Part shown: piece after piece, positions 37,024 to 48,200 of the stretch
Position numbering within the stretch: the first letter of the stretch is position 1
Layout: every line of letters begins with the position of its first letter
DNA from: Calonectria ilicicola
Taxonomy: Eukaryota; Ascomycota; Sordariomycetes; Hypocreales; Nectriaceae
Direction of reading: 5' to 3'
NCBI GenBank assembly: GCA_020809705.1
Contig: CP085829.1
Span: 6,723,371 to 6,787,370, forward strand
DNA length: 64,000 nt
Notes under the pieces: generated by a model
What the model was told of the DNA's origin: nothing
Seen by the model: the letters and a program-made list of their open reading frames with translations, nothing else
Database searches by the model: none
Position numbers and translations under genes: made by a program

Positions 37024-37693
37024 TATTAAAAGCTCTTATTTAATTAATTACTTATATTAATAATTAAATAATAATAATATTTAGAAAGAACCTTACTATT
37101 ATTACTTCTTCTAATAATACTAAATTAATTATAGAACTATAGTAAATTAAGAAAAAACTTATAAATATATAAATATAATTTAAAGTAAAAAAAGCTAGAA
37201 CTACTACAGTTAAAGGAAATAAGGGTAAAGATATTAGTAAAATTCTAAGACCTTCGGTCCTAGAGCCCTTTTAGAAAAGGCTACCGATATAGTCCCCTTC
37301 CTTACCTAAATAAAGGGATACTTCCACTTTTTCCTAATATAACTTATAACCCTTGAAGCCTAAATACTATACATTAAAACCTTCCTCCAAGGGAATATAA
37401 AAGTATAATTTAAATCTATTATAAGAGACTATCTAGAAAATAAGGATAACACTAATTAAAATAAAAAGATCTAAGAGATCTTTAAAGATTAAGAACATTT
37501 TAAAATTACTATTAAAGATAATTTTAATATAATTAATATAAAATAATAAGCTATAAACTAATTATATAAACTTAAATAAATAAAATCCTATAATTAATAT
37601 TTGGCTAAGTTTAAAAGAATTATAGCATAAATAGCCTAGGATAATAATATACTAATAGAACTTTACTATAAAGGCCTAAAGAGTAAAGTTAAG
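37024..37693 (+). pseudogene. RIP-mutated gag start of element A
   Basis: Aligns to the primer site and gag codons 1 to about 207 of the intact element (its YRGLKGEVK region) and stops where the B LTR begins. Full of stops. Confidence 0.75.
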
Positions 37694-38093
37694 TGTTATG
37701 ACCCGGACACCTAAAAGCGGTGACCACAGGCAGAACCCCAACCAATCATAATAAGACTACCCTAGACCTACATAACTAACCAATAAGAGTAAAGTTGAAT
37801 AGCCCCTATTCAATATTACCGAAGATTATAGCAAATATTATTGAACCGACTTCGTTTGACCTTTACAATAATAGAACCTTAGATATAATAGTATATAGAC
37901 AGATCAGATCTTACTATAAGGAATAGAATTAATTAGCTTTTAATATAATTTAGTTACCTTAATTATAATTAACTATTACTTAATATAATACTTCTATTAC
38001 TTTATTTTATTATAATATATTTAATTATTTTATTAATAATAAACTTTTTATTTTAATTAATTTATTAAGTTAGGAATTAATTAGATTATTATA
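37694..38093 (+). repeat. Variant LTR of element B
   Basis: A 400-bp LTR starting TGTTATGACCCGGACACC. Its first ~220 bases (U3) are unrelated, or only distantly related, to the other LTRs and keep CpG and CpA. The last ~180 bases match the family and are RIP-shifted. Followed at once by primer site and gag start (38094-38387). Confidence 0.75.
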
Positions 38094-38387
38094 TATTAAA
38101 AGCTTTTATTTAATTAATTACCTATATTAATAATTAAATAATAATAATATCTAGAAAGAACTTTACTATTATTACTTCTCCTAATAATACTAAATTAACT
38201 ATAGAACTATAGTAGGTCAAGAAGAAACTTGTAGATATACAAGTACAATTTAAGATAGAAAAAGCTAAAACTACTATAGTTAAAGAAAATAAGAATAAAA
38301 ACATTAATAAAATTCTAAGACCCCTAATCCTAGAACCCTTTCTAGGAAAAGCCACCAATATAATCCCCTTTTTTACTTAAATAAAAG
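38094..38387 (+). pseudogene. RIP-mutated gag start of element B
   Basis: Gag codons 1 to about 83, interrupted by element C. No 3' LTR for B is present in the window. Confidence 0.7.
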
Positions 38388-38782
38388 TGTAACGGTCTGG
38401 TCAATTCCCAACTTGATGAACCAATCAGAACGAAGGGTTTATTGTTGGCAGGATGGTTAGGCGCGTTATGGTAAATAGAGCAATGGAAGTGTTACGTTAG
38501 GTAATAGTCAATCGCAATTGAGGTAACCAAGTTGTATTGAAAGCTGGCTAGTATCGGCCATAAGGGCGGATTCTAACCTGTCTATATACTATTATCGTAG
38601 TAGGCGCTCACTGTGTTGGTTCTATCTAAGTATTGGTGATCGGATGGGTGATCACAGGGTGATCACCAACATTATGGGTGATCGCGAGTGAGCGCTTCCT
38701 TATTGGTTGGTGTGGGGCTATAGGGTAGGTAGGTGTTAGTTCTGCCGTCGTAGACCGCCTAGGCGTGTCATGGGTCATAACA
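38388..38782 (-). repeat. 3' LTR of element C
   Basis: 395 bp, TGTAACGG...GGGTCATAACA on the plus strand. Same as 44897-45291. Confidence 0.95.
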
Positions 38783-38800
38783 CGATGTCCCCCCTCTGTT
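38783..38800 (-). other. Polypurine tract of element C
   Basis: On the minus strand AGAGGGGGGACATCG abuts the 3' LTR, the usual place for plus-strand priming. Element A keeps GAGGGGGATATTA at the same place. Confidence 0.65.
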
Positions 38801-38878
38801 GGTCTTGTCCTCAAGGCCCGTTAGTTCGACCTTGTGTGTGAGTTTCCCCATTTTTAACCTTCAAAATATTTTCTAATT

Positions 38879-39499
38879 ATGCCTCGTGGTCCAGGTGATT
38901 CCAAACAGCGTCTTCGTGCCAAGGCCCGAGCTCAGCTTATTAACTCAACGGGTTTTGAAATCATGCCGTGTTCATTCTGTTCCTCTAAGGGTTTGCGATG
39001 CAAGATGTTGCCGGATTCTGGTGACCGTTGCGGCGAGTGCACTCGTCGTGGTAGGACCTGTGATGCTTCAGAGGCGTCTTTGGCTGCGTGTGCGTCATTT
39101 TATGGTGGTGAATGTGGTTGGTTGCTGACTTTGGTAGTAAACCGGATAAATCGGGAGTCCGATCGTTTGGATATAGAGGAAGAGGTCGCTGAGGAGGAGT
39201 TCCTTCGTGTACAAGCGGAGGCGCTTGCGGCTCAGGCCAAGGTTCAGGAATCCTTGAACCGTTTATCCCGTCTTCGTCGTCAGAAACGTCAACTCAAGAC
39301 GAAGGGTGTGGAGATGGTGCGTCGTGGGCTTTCTTCTTTGGATGAGTTGGAAGAGGCGGATCGGGTAGAGTCGGAAGCCGTTGTTCAGGCGCAGTCTTTA
39401 GGGGCAGTGGATGTTATCGATTGGAACGCTGTTGACCTCGATGGTTTGCTTGGCGTTGTGTCCTCAGGAACGCTTCCAGCAGCTTCGAGCAGTGCGTGA
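38879..39499 (+). CDS. Antisense ORF of the retrotransposon: Zn2Cys6-like cysteine cluster plus coiled coil
   Basis: 206 residues, ATG at 38879 about 97 bases inside the LTR, on the strand opposite to gag-pol. Its last 86 bases overlap the 3' end of pol (stop at 39414). Cysteines 31, 34, 41, 51, 54 and 61 form CX2CX6CX9CX2CX6C, the spacing of fungal Zn(II)2Cys6 clusters (PCSFCSSKGLRC, RCGECTRRGRTC). The usual basic residues after Cys2 are replaced by SSKGLR. A basic N-terminus (KQRLRAKARAQL) precedes it. A charged helical segment follows (about 93-150, EEEVAEEEFLRVQAEALAAQ), then an acidic tail. The mutated copy A carries the matching region (about 49550-50180), so it belongs to the family. 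Function unknown; DNA binding or element control is inference. Confidence 0.7.
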   Translation: MPRGPGDSKQRLRAKARAQLINSTGFEIMPCSFCSSKGLRCKMLPDSGDRCGECTRRGRTCDASEASLAACASFYGGECGWLLTLVVNRINRESDRLDIEEEVAEEEFLRVQAEALAAQAKVQESLNRLSRLRRQKRQLKTKGVEMVRRGLSSLDELEEADRVESEAVVQAQSLGAVDVIDWNAVDLDGLLGVVSSGTLPAASSSA

Positions 39500-42400
39500 G
39501 ATGTTTCGCGGGTTCCCATGTTGTTTCTTTATAGCCTTTCCATTTAATTTCAAATTTCCCGTCTTCTTCTCTCCTTTGTAGGATTTTTTCGACTTCCCAC
39601 TGATCTTCTGGGTTTTCTATTTGTGGTTTGTAGCTGGGTCCTGTATTGACTTGGATGCCGTCACCGGGTTCTAGCAGTGAAATGTGGAAGATAGGGTGCA
39701 CTTTAATGTTGTCTGGGAGGTCGAGTTCATAGTTGTTTTCTGATATTTTTCTTTTAATGGGGTATGGTCCAATCTGCGTGAAGTCGATTTTTTTGTTTTG
39801 TCTTTTTGTTGCAAGATTTTTTGTTGCTAGGTAGACCATGTCTCCCTCCGAAAAGGTTGGTCCCTTCAGCCTTTTGAGGTTGTAATGTCTCTTCATGATG
39901 TTACGGACGAACTCAAGTTCTGTCTTCATTTCTTCATGTAATTTTCTTAGATCATCTGACTTGATCATAGCTTTTGCTTGGATTGTGCCTTCTAAGGGGG
40001 CTCGGTAAGCATCTGGTGTGAAGCCAAAATTGGCTTTTGCTGGTGTTGTCTTAATGCTGTGATTGTAGGATGTGTTATGTGCTAGCTGTGCGATAGGTAA
40101 CTTTTCTACCCAGTCGGTTTGTTCGTAGTTAATGTAGCATCGTAGATATTGCTCAATTTCCTGGTTTTGGCGTTCGGTTTGTCCGTCTGTTTGGGGGTGG
40201 AAAGCTGTGCTTAGCTTGTGGTTTAACCCCATTAAGGACATCAGGCTTTGCCAAAACTTAGATGCAAATGGTTGTCCTCTATCCGATATGATTTCGGTTG
40301 GTAGGCCGTGTATAGCGACTATATGTCGAAAGAAAAGGTAGGCGAATTGTTCTTCTTTTGTTGCTTTATTATATGGGAGATAATATGCTGCTTTCGTGAA
40401 GCGATCAACAATAACGAAAATACTATCATAGTATACTCCTGTAGCAGGGTCTGCTGACAAGGGGAGGTTGGTAATAAAGTCCATTGTGATTGAGTCCCAT
40501 GGTCGTTGTGCGACAGGGGATGGTTGCAATAATCCGTATGGTTTGTGTCTTGGTTTTTGGAGTGTCGACATAGGCTGCATTCCTTACATACTTGTTCAAC
40601 TTTCTTTTTCATCTTACTAAAGGAAAATGTCTGTTTGACTCGTTCAAGGGTTTTGTTGATGCCTTTGTGGCCATGCAAGGGGTGTTCGTGAATGTCCCTT
40701 ATTAACTCCATTTGGTGTTCTTCTGGCACTTGTAGGTAGTCCGTTTTTTCTTCTTCTGGAAGTGCTAGATTGTATTCTTCGATTTTCCTTAGTAGTGGAT
40801 TGCCCTGTTCCACTCGTTGTGTGGGTATTTCCGCAGTAGTGGTTCTGGTTGCACGCGGCAATCCTCCTATTCTCATAGCGGCGATTATTTTCTTTGTTTC
40901 TATTGTCATTCCACTGATTGGGGCTTGTTCTAGTCCTCCGTTGGTGTTGTAGATCAATAGTTTTTCTTGTGTTTTTGGTTTTTCTGTGTTGTAGTCAGGT
41001 CGGCGGCTGATCGCATCGGCGCGGCCATTCTCAGTTCCTTTAACATGAACGATTTGATAGTCGAATTCGGATAGGTATTCTGCATATCGTAGTTGCCTTC
41101 CACTGAGTTTTTGAGTGGTTGCGAAGTAGGCAATGTTTTTATGGTCGGTGTATACTGTGATTTTGTGGTTGCTTCCTAAAAGGTATTGTCGGAATTCTTT
41201 GAAAGCGTTGACAATAGCAAGGAATTCTTTATCGTAGATGGGGTAGTTTAGCTCAGGGCCATGTAGCTTATGCGAGTAGAATGCTATAGGATGTAGGTTT
41301 CCTTGTTCATCTCGTTGTCCGATCTGGGCCCCTAGGGCGAAGTCCGATGCATCGGTTTCTAGCTCTATAGGCTTATCAGGGTCGAACATTGCAAGGATGG
41401 GTTCTTCTAAAATAGCATTTTTTATGGCTTCGAATGATTGTTGTGCTTTATTTCCCCATCGAAAGGTAATTCCTTTCTTAGTTAGTTCTGTCATGCCTGA
41501 GGCGATTTTACTAAATCCCTTAATGAATCTTCGGTAATAGTTAGCAAATCCGAGGAAGGCTTGTACTTCCTTCACATTAGTAGGTTCCTTCCAATCTTTT
41601 ACTGCAGCAACTTTCTTTGGGTCCATGCGAATTTCGTTAGGGCTGATAATGTGTCCTAGAAATTCTACTTCTTGAGTGTGGAACTTGCTTTTTCTGGTTC
41701 AACCAGGAGTTTGGCGTCTTGGAGGGCTTTTAAGACCTTATGAACGTGTTCTTCATGTTCTTCCTCGTTTTTGGAGAAGATGAGGATATCGTCCAGGTAG
41801 CAGACAACAAAGATATCTAAGTGTTCTCGTAATACATTGGTTATCATTCGCTGAAATGATGCCGGTGCATTTGTGAGTCCAAAAGGCATAACTAGGTATT
41901 CAAACAGTCCAAACTTAGTTCGGAAAGCGGTTTTCCATTCATGTCCTTCTTTAATGCGAATAAGATTGTATGCTCCTTTAAGATCCAGTGCAGTAAAGAT
42001 GTTGGCTCCATGAAGGCGATCCTTCATTTCATTAATCAATGGTAGTGGAGTGCGATCTTTAATGGTGATATCGTTGAGCTGTCGGTAGTCCACGACGAGG
42101 CGTAGCTTCCCGTTTTTCTTAGGCACAAACATGACAGGGTAACCAGCTTCGGAGTTTGAAATACGGATATATCCCTTTTTGAGCATATCTTGGATGTATT
42201 CCTTCAGGGTATCAAGCTCGATTTGGTTGAGATTATAAATAGGGTAAAATCGGGTGTTGGATCCGTCTTTAAGGACGATTTCGTGATCCCACTGGCTAAA
42301 CTCAGGTAGTCCAGTGTCTAGTTCTTCTGCGAAGAGCTTTTCATAGATTCGGTACTGTGGGGGTACATTGTGCAGTCTGTCTGTTTCTGCTTCAGCCTTC

Positions 42401-43082
42401 ATTTCTTTGAGGCTTTTATCGATTTGTTGGAACTGTGTTCTAAGGCAGGCGATCGTTCGTTGTCTTTGCCTTTTCTGACCGTTCTTGTGTTTATGTTTTG
42501 TTCCTTTGGGTGGCGAAGATTCTCCTTCGCTCATGTCTCCTGCTTGGTCAGGGCTAGGAGTTCGAGATCTCTCATCGTGTTTTATGGAAATATCGCTGGC
42601 TGCATCATACTCCTCGGGTATTTGCACCTGGCCAGTACGCCAGCAGATATTAGGGTTGTATCGGTATAACCATGGGTACCCTAAAACTAGGTCGTGTTGT
42701 CCGATATCAACAATATCGAAGGTTATTCCTTGGTTCTTTCCTTCAACGAAGACTTTCAGGTGATCAATCTTTTTGTCTATAATACCGTTGTTATATCCAA
42801 AGGGTGTTCCTTCTATATTGATGATTTCGTACGGGTCGACTTTCGTTGTCCATGGTAGCTGAAGTTCGTTAACTACTCGAGGATTCACGTAGTTTCGCTC
42901 AGCTCCGCTATCCACCATAGCGTTACACCACTTCCCTTTAATCCTTACTTCTATTTCTAATCGTCGTCGGGGTTGCTCTTTAGTTGTAGAGTATAGAGCT
43001 TTTTTAGGGAGTTCTTTCGGTAACTCCGGGGGTCGTTGCCCTAGCCGCTCCTGCTGCTCTTCTACAGGGGGCTCCGCTCGTT
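39414..43082 (-). pseudogene. pol of element C, with two 1-base deletions
   Basis: Read by -1 frameshift from gag. It starts after the slippery site and includes protease (MVDSGAERNYVNP), reverse transcriptase (YLDDILIFSK), RNase H (TDASDFALGAQIG), integrase zinc region (HPLHGHKG...CKECSLCRHS), integrase core (WDSITMDFITNLP) and chromodomain (WEVEKILQRR...IKWKGYKETTWEP) at the end. The frame breaks at 41689-41693 and at 40554-40558. In both places C has five A on the coding strand, where the mutated relative A has six (47280-47285 and 48416-48421). Either the copy is defective or these are homopolymer base-calling errors. Confidence 0.88.
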
Positions 43083-44843
43083 TTTTGGTTTTGTTCGGTG
43101 CCAGGCCATTGCTTTATCTATCATGTGGATATCGCATTTGGGGTCTTGACATTCATTCCAGGGCAGCTCGCTGCAATCGGGGAACTCAGGCTCACCTGGT
43201 TCCAACATAGTGAACTGGTAGTGGGGGTTTCTTCCCGTTACTTCGTGTCGGTCGAAGTGTCTCCCATAGGCGCGGTGGATGACCACGTCTTCTACCCTAA
43301 TGGGAAAGCATGCTGCATGCTGCTTTTGTTCCATGTGTTGGAGGCAGTCGTGGTCGTAGCAGCTTACCCATGAGATGTTCTTATGTTCTTCGTGTACCGT
43401 GTTTAGTCTAGGGTCATCCTCCTTATGTTGGATAGGTCGGGGGTCGCGGTTTCCTGGTTGCCATTCGCTTCGCGCAAGTAGGAAGACTTTGTCTCCGTCC
43501 CACGAGGGTTCCCTGACTTGTTGGGCCATTCTTTTAATACTAGTTGTCCATTTCCTGTTTCCATTTTCGTCATAAGTGCAGGTATCCCACCATGCTGGTG
43601 CTTTGTCGGTATACACATCTAGGATGGATGCAGGGATTCCTATCTTCTTGGCTCGTTCCAACCATTCGTGGGGAAGGCAGGACTGGCCTTCTTGTCGGGT
43701 TGACCATGCTTTTCGGATGGCTTCATCGATTTCTTGTTGCGGAGTGAGTTTTACCTTGCGCAACTCATGGTTTTCCGTACATTGCTTAACTATGGTGGTT
43801 GGTTCATGTTTCTTAATGACAGCAAGAACAACTTTTCCTGTGGTATCCTCTTTTCCTTCTGGTACCGGGGTCCATTGAGTTTTCATAGTGTTGAGTTGTT
43901 TCTGTCCTTCTGGTATGGGTTTGAACTGATTTCCTGTTTTCGGGGAGCGGCATTCGAAGGATTTATGTCCTTTTTTCCCGCAGTTGAAGCAGGTAATCTT
44001 ACTTTTGTCATACCCCTGGGTGGCGCCGAGTTCCATTGGCCCTGAATGAGTCCCGTGTGCGGTGCTTTGTTGCTTATTCTGGGTTTTTCCTTTATTCGGG
44101 ATATATGGGTTTTTGTTATCTCGGGCGCGTTCCTTGCGTCGGTTAAATTGTCTTTCGTCGATCTTGACAGCACTTTTGATATACTCCGAGAGTTTTTCTG
44201 GCCGGTCTTCTTTATAGATTTCGTCCTTGACTTCGCCCTTCAGGCCTCTATAGTAGAGTTCCATTAGTGCGTCGTCATCCCAGGCTGTTCGTGCTGCAAT
44301 CCTTTTGAACTCGGCCGAATACTGGCTGCAGGATTTTGTTTGTTTAAGTTCGTATAACTGGTTTACAGCTTGTTGTTCCATATCGATCGTGCCGAAATTG
44401 TCTTTAATAGCGGTTTCGAAATGTTCCCAGTCTCTGAAGATCTCTCGGGTCTCTTCATTTTGGTCGGCGTCGTCCTCGTTTTCCAGATAGTCTCTCATGA
44501 TGGGTTCAAACCATACTCCTGCGTCTCCTTGGAGGAGGGTTTTGGTGTATAGTACCTGGGCTTCGGGGGTTGCAAGTCGCGTTGGGAAAAAGCGGAAGTA
44601 TCCCTTCATTCGGGTGAGGAAGGGGACTACATCGGCAGCCTTTCCTAGGAAGGGCTCTGGGACCGGGGGTCTCAGAATTTCACCAATGTCTTTACCCTTG
44701 TTTCCTTCAACCGTGGTGGTTCCGGCTTTTTCTGCTTTAAGTTGTGCTTGTGCATCTGCGAGTTTCTTCTTAACCTGCTGCAGTTCCGTAGTCAACTCGG
44801 CGTTGCTAGGAGGAGCAGTGGCGGCGGGGTTCTTTCCGGACAT
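43062..44843 (-). CDS. gag of element C
   Basis: 593 residues, ATG at 44843. Capsid/nucleocapsid precursor of a Ty3/gypsy element. The N-terminal half has a coiled coil (about 15-45) and the retrotransposon gag core (FLTRMKGYFRFFP, WFEPIMRDYL, YSAEFKRIAARTAWDD, LMELYYRGLKGEVKDEIY). A CCHC knuckle reads CFNCGKKGHKSFEC (about 285-298). The stop at 43062 lies six codons after the slippery heptamer. The C-terminal ~290 residues are unusually long for gag and include a Cys/His-containing stretch (SCYDHDCLQHMEQKQHAAC). Intact, with no stops. Confidence 0.9.
   Translation of the reverse strand: MSGKNPAATAPPSNAELTTELQQVKKKLADAQAQLKAEKAGTTTVEGNKGKDIGEILRPPVPEPFLGKAADVVPFLTRMKGYFRFFPTRLATPEAQVLYTKTLLQGDAGVWFEPIMRDYLENEDDADQNEETREIFRDWEHFETAIKDNFGTIDMEQQAVNQLYELKQTKSCSQYSAEFKRIAARTAWDDDALMELYYRGLKGEVKDEIYKEDRPEKLSEYIKSAVKIDERQFNRRKERARDNKNPYIPNKGKTQNKQQSTAHGTHSGPMELGATQGYDKSKITCFNCGKKGHKSFECRSPKTGNQFKPIPEGQKQLNTMKTQWTPVPEGKEDTTGKVVLAVIKKHEPTTIVKQCTENHELRKVKLTPQQEIDEAIRKAWSTRQEGQSCLPHEWLERAKKIGIPASILDVYTDKAPAWWDTCTYDENGNRKWTTSIKRMAQQVREPSWDGDKVFLLARSEWQPGNRDPRPIQHKEDDPRLNTVHEEHKNISWVSCYDHDCLQHMEQKQHAACFPIRVEDVVIHRAYGRHFDRHEVTGRNPHYQFTMLEPGEPEFPDCSELPWNECQDPKCDIHMIDKAMAWHRTKPKNERSPL
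43080..43086 (-). promoter_or_regulatory. -1 ribosomal frameshift site A AAA AAC
   Basis: In the gag frame the heptamer lies as ccA AAA AAC. Shifting back one base leads straight into the pol frame (CGA GCG GAG CCC CCT), open through protease. The gag stop follows 18 bases later. Confidence 0.7.
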
Positions 44844-44885
44844 TGTTATTGCTCAATTGTTGACGCGGGTAACCAACTGAACAAG

Positions 44886-44894
44886 AGCTTTCAA
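44886..44894 (-). other. Candidate self-priming site of element C
   Basis: On the minus strand TTGAAAGCT lies 3 bases inside the 5' LTR. It is complementary to AGCTTTCAA within the LTR (45046-45054), near a plausible transcript start downstream of a TATATA-like box. This resembles Tf1/sushi-type self-priming. No standard tRNA complement was recognised. Confidence 0.45.
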
Positions 44895-44896
44895 CG

Positions 44897-45291
44897 TGTA
44901 ACGGTCTGGTCAATTCCCAACTTGATGAACCAATCAGAACGAAGGGTTTATTGTTGGCAGGATGGTTAGGCGCGTTATGGTAAATAGAGCAATGGAAGTG
45001 TTACGTTAGGTAATAGTCAATCGCAATTGAGGTAACCAAGTTGTATTGAAAGCTGGCTAGTATCGGCCATAAGGGCGGATTCTAACCTGTCTATATACTA
45101 TTATCGTAGTAGGCGCTCACTGTGTTGGTTCTATCTAAGTATTGGTGATCGGATGGGTGATCACAGGGTGATCACCAACATTATGGGTGATCGCGAGTGA
45201 GCGCTTCCTTATTGGTTGGTGTGGGGCTATAGGGTAGGTAGGTGTTAGTTCTGCCGTCGTAGACCGCCTAGGCGTGTCATGGGTCATAACA
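44897..45291 (-). repeat. 5' LTR of element C
   Basis: 395 bp, identical by eye to 38388-38782. Provides promoter and U5 for the minus-strand transcript. Confidence 0.95.
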
Positions 45292-48200
45292 AATCCTACC
45301 TTCCCCACAAATAATTAAAACAAGCCAAGAAAATAAAAATCTTTATATCTATCTTAAATATATATACTAATAAAGCACTAATATAATAGGATACTTATAC
45401 TTATAATAAAAATAGAAATAGGAAATAGATAATTAGTATTAAAAGAATAACCTAATAAGTTAAGGAACCCTTATAAAATAGAGATAAAGTCTTCCTACTT
45501 ATATAAAGTAAATAATAATTAGAAAACCATAACCCCCAATCTATCTAATATAAAGAGAATAACCCTAAACTAAATATAGTATATAAAGAATATAAGAATA
45601 TTTTATAAATAAGCTATTATAACTATAATTACCTTTAATATATAAAGTAAAAATAATATATAATATACTTCCTTATTAAAGTAGAAGATATAATTATCTA
45701 CTATATTTATAGGAGATACTTTAATTAATATAAAATAATAGGAAAAAACCCCTATTACTAGTTTACTATATTAGAACTAGATAAGCCTAAGTTCTTTAAT
45801 TATAATAAGCTACCCTAAAATAAATATCAAGACCCTAAATATAATATCTATATAATAGATAAAGTAATAGCCTAATACTAAATAAAATTAAAAAATAAAT
45901 AAAGCTCTCTATAAAAGAATAATAGGAGCAGCTAGGGCAATAATCCCTGAAATTACCAAAAGAACTCCTTAAAAAGCTCTATACTCTACAACTAAAGAGT
46001 AACCCTAATAATAATTAGAAATAAAAGTAAGAATTAAAAGGAAATAATATAATATTATAGTAAATAATAGAGCTAAGTAGAATTATATAAATCCTTAAAT
46101 AATTAATTAATTTTAATTACTATAGATAATAAAAGTTAACCTATATAAAATTATTAATATAAAAGGAACCCCTTTTAATTATAATAATAGTATTATAAAT
46201 AAAAAGATTAATTATCTAAAAATCTTTATTAAAGAAAAAATTAAGAAATAATCTTTAATATTATTAATATTAGATAATATAATTTAGTTTTAGGGTATCT
46301 ATAATTATACTAATATAACTCTAATATCTATTAGTATACTAGCTAGGTATAAATATTTAAGAAGTATAATATAACTAGTAATATTTTTATAAAATATAAT
46401 AAAAGATCTTGAACTCCTAGCTTTAATTAAGTAGAAGATATAAGTAAAAAGAATCTTTATTACCTAAAGAAATAAAATATAAATATAAGAATAATTAAAA
46501 AAAATAAAGATAATAAATAATTACTTACTTTAAAATATAATTCTAATAAATTAATAAAAGCCTTAAAGAAATAAAGGCTAAAGTAGAAATAGATAGACTA
46601 TATAATATACCCCTATAGTACTAAATCTATAAAAAACTTTTTATAAAAGAACTAGATATTAGACTACTTAAGTTTAGCTAGTAAGATTATAAAATCATTC
46701 TCAAAGACAGATCCAACACCTGATTTTACCCTATTTATAATCTTAACTAAATTAAGCTTAATACCTTAAAGGAATATATCTAAGATATATTTAAAAAGAG
46801 ATATATTTATATTTTAAACTCTAAAACTAATTACCTTATTATATTTATATTTAAGAAAAATAAAAAGCTATACCTTATTATAAATTATTAATAGCTTAAT
46901 AATATTATTATTAAAGATTATACTCCACTACTACTAATTAATAAAATAAAGAATTACCTTTATAAAGTTAATATCTTTATTATATTAGATCTTAAAAAAG
47001 TATATAATCTTATTTATATTAAAGAAGGATATAAATAGAAAACTACTTTCCAAATTAAGTTTAAACTATTTAAATACCTAATTATACCTTTTAAACTTAT
47101 AAATATACTAGTATCATTCTAGCAAATGATAACTAATATATTATAAGAATACTTAGATATCTTTATTATTTATTACCTAGATAATATCCTTATTTTCTCT
47201 AAAAATAAAGAAGAATATAAAGAATATATTTATAAGGTCTTAAAAGCCCTCTAAAATACTAAACTTTTAATTAAACTAGAAAAAAGTAAATTCTATATTT
47301 AAAAAGTAGAATTTCTAGGATATATTATTAGCCTTAATAAAATTCATATAGACCTAAAGAAAGTCATTATAGTAAAAGATTAGAAGAAATCTACTAATAT
47401 AAAGAAAGTATAAGCCTTCCTTGGATTTACTAACTATTACTAAAGATTTATTAAGGGATTTAGTAAAATTGCCTTAAGTATAATAGAACTAATTAAGAAA
47501 GAAATTATCTTTTAATAGGAAAATAAAGCATAATAATTATTTAAAGCTATAAAAAATGCTATTTTAAAAGAACTTATCCTTATAATATTTAACCCTAATA
47601 AGTCTATAGAGTTAGAAACCGATGCATTGGACTTTGCCTTAGAGGCCTAGATTGGATAATAAGATAAATAAGGAAACTTATATTCTATAATATTCTACTT
47701 ATATAAATTATATAGCCCTAAGCTAAATTACCTTATCTATAATAAAGAATTCCTTATTATTATTAATACTTTTAAAGAATTCTAATAATACCTTTTAAAA
47801 AGTAATTATAAAATTATAATATATATTAATTATAAAAATATTACTTACTTTACAACCACTTAGAAACTTAACAGAAGACAACTATAATATATAGAATATC
47901 TATCCAAATTTAATTACCAAATTATCTATATTAAAGGAATTAAAAATAACTACACTAATATAATCAACTACTAATCTAATTATAATATAAAAAAACTAAA
48001 AATATAAGAAAAACTATTAATCTATAATATTAATAGAGGCCTAGAATAAGCCTTAATTAGTGGAATAATAATAAAAATAAAAAAAATAATTATTATTATA
48101 AGGGTAGGAGGACTGCTATATATAACCAAAGTTATTACTATAGAAATACTAATATAATAAGTGGAATAAGATAATCTATTATTAAGAAAAATCGAAGAAT

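Larger units (their letters stand above)
38388..45291 (-). mobile_element. Young chromodomain Ty3/gypsy retrotransposon C
   Basis: A 6904-bp element in minus orientation. Its two 395-bp LTRs (38388-38782 and 44897-45291, TG...CA) look identical by eye, so insertion is recent. It is not RIP-mutated, unlike A, B and D of the same family. Order from the 5' end (right): LTR, primer site, gag, -1 slippery site, pol (protease, RT, RNase H, integrase, chromodomain), purine tract, LTR. It also has a plus-strand ORF between pol and the 3' LTR. No target duplication: the left flank is AAAAG and the right flank AATCC. Confidence 0.92.

Noticed and set aside
42370..44880. Several plus-strand ORFs opposite gag and pol of element C
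   Set aside because: Cys/Phe/Leu-rich antisense translations of gag-pol. Only 38879-39499 has independent features.
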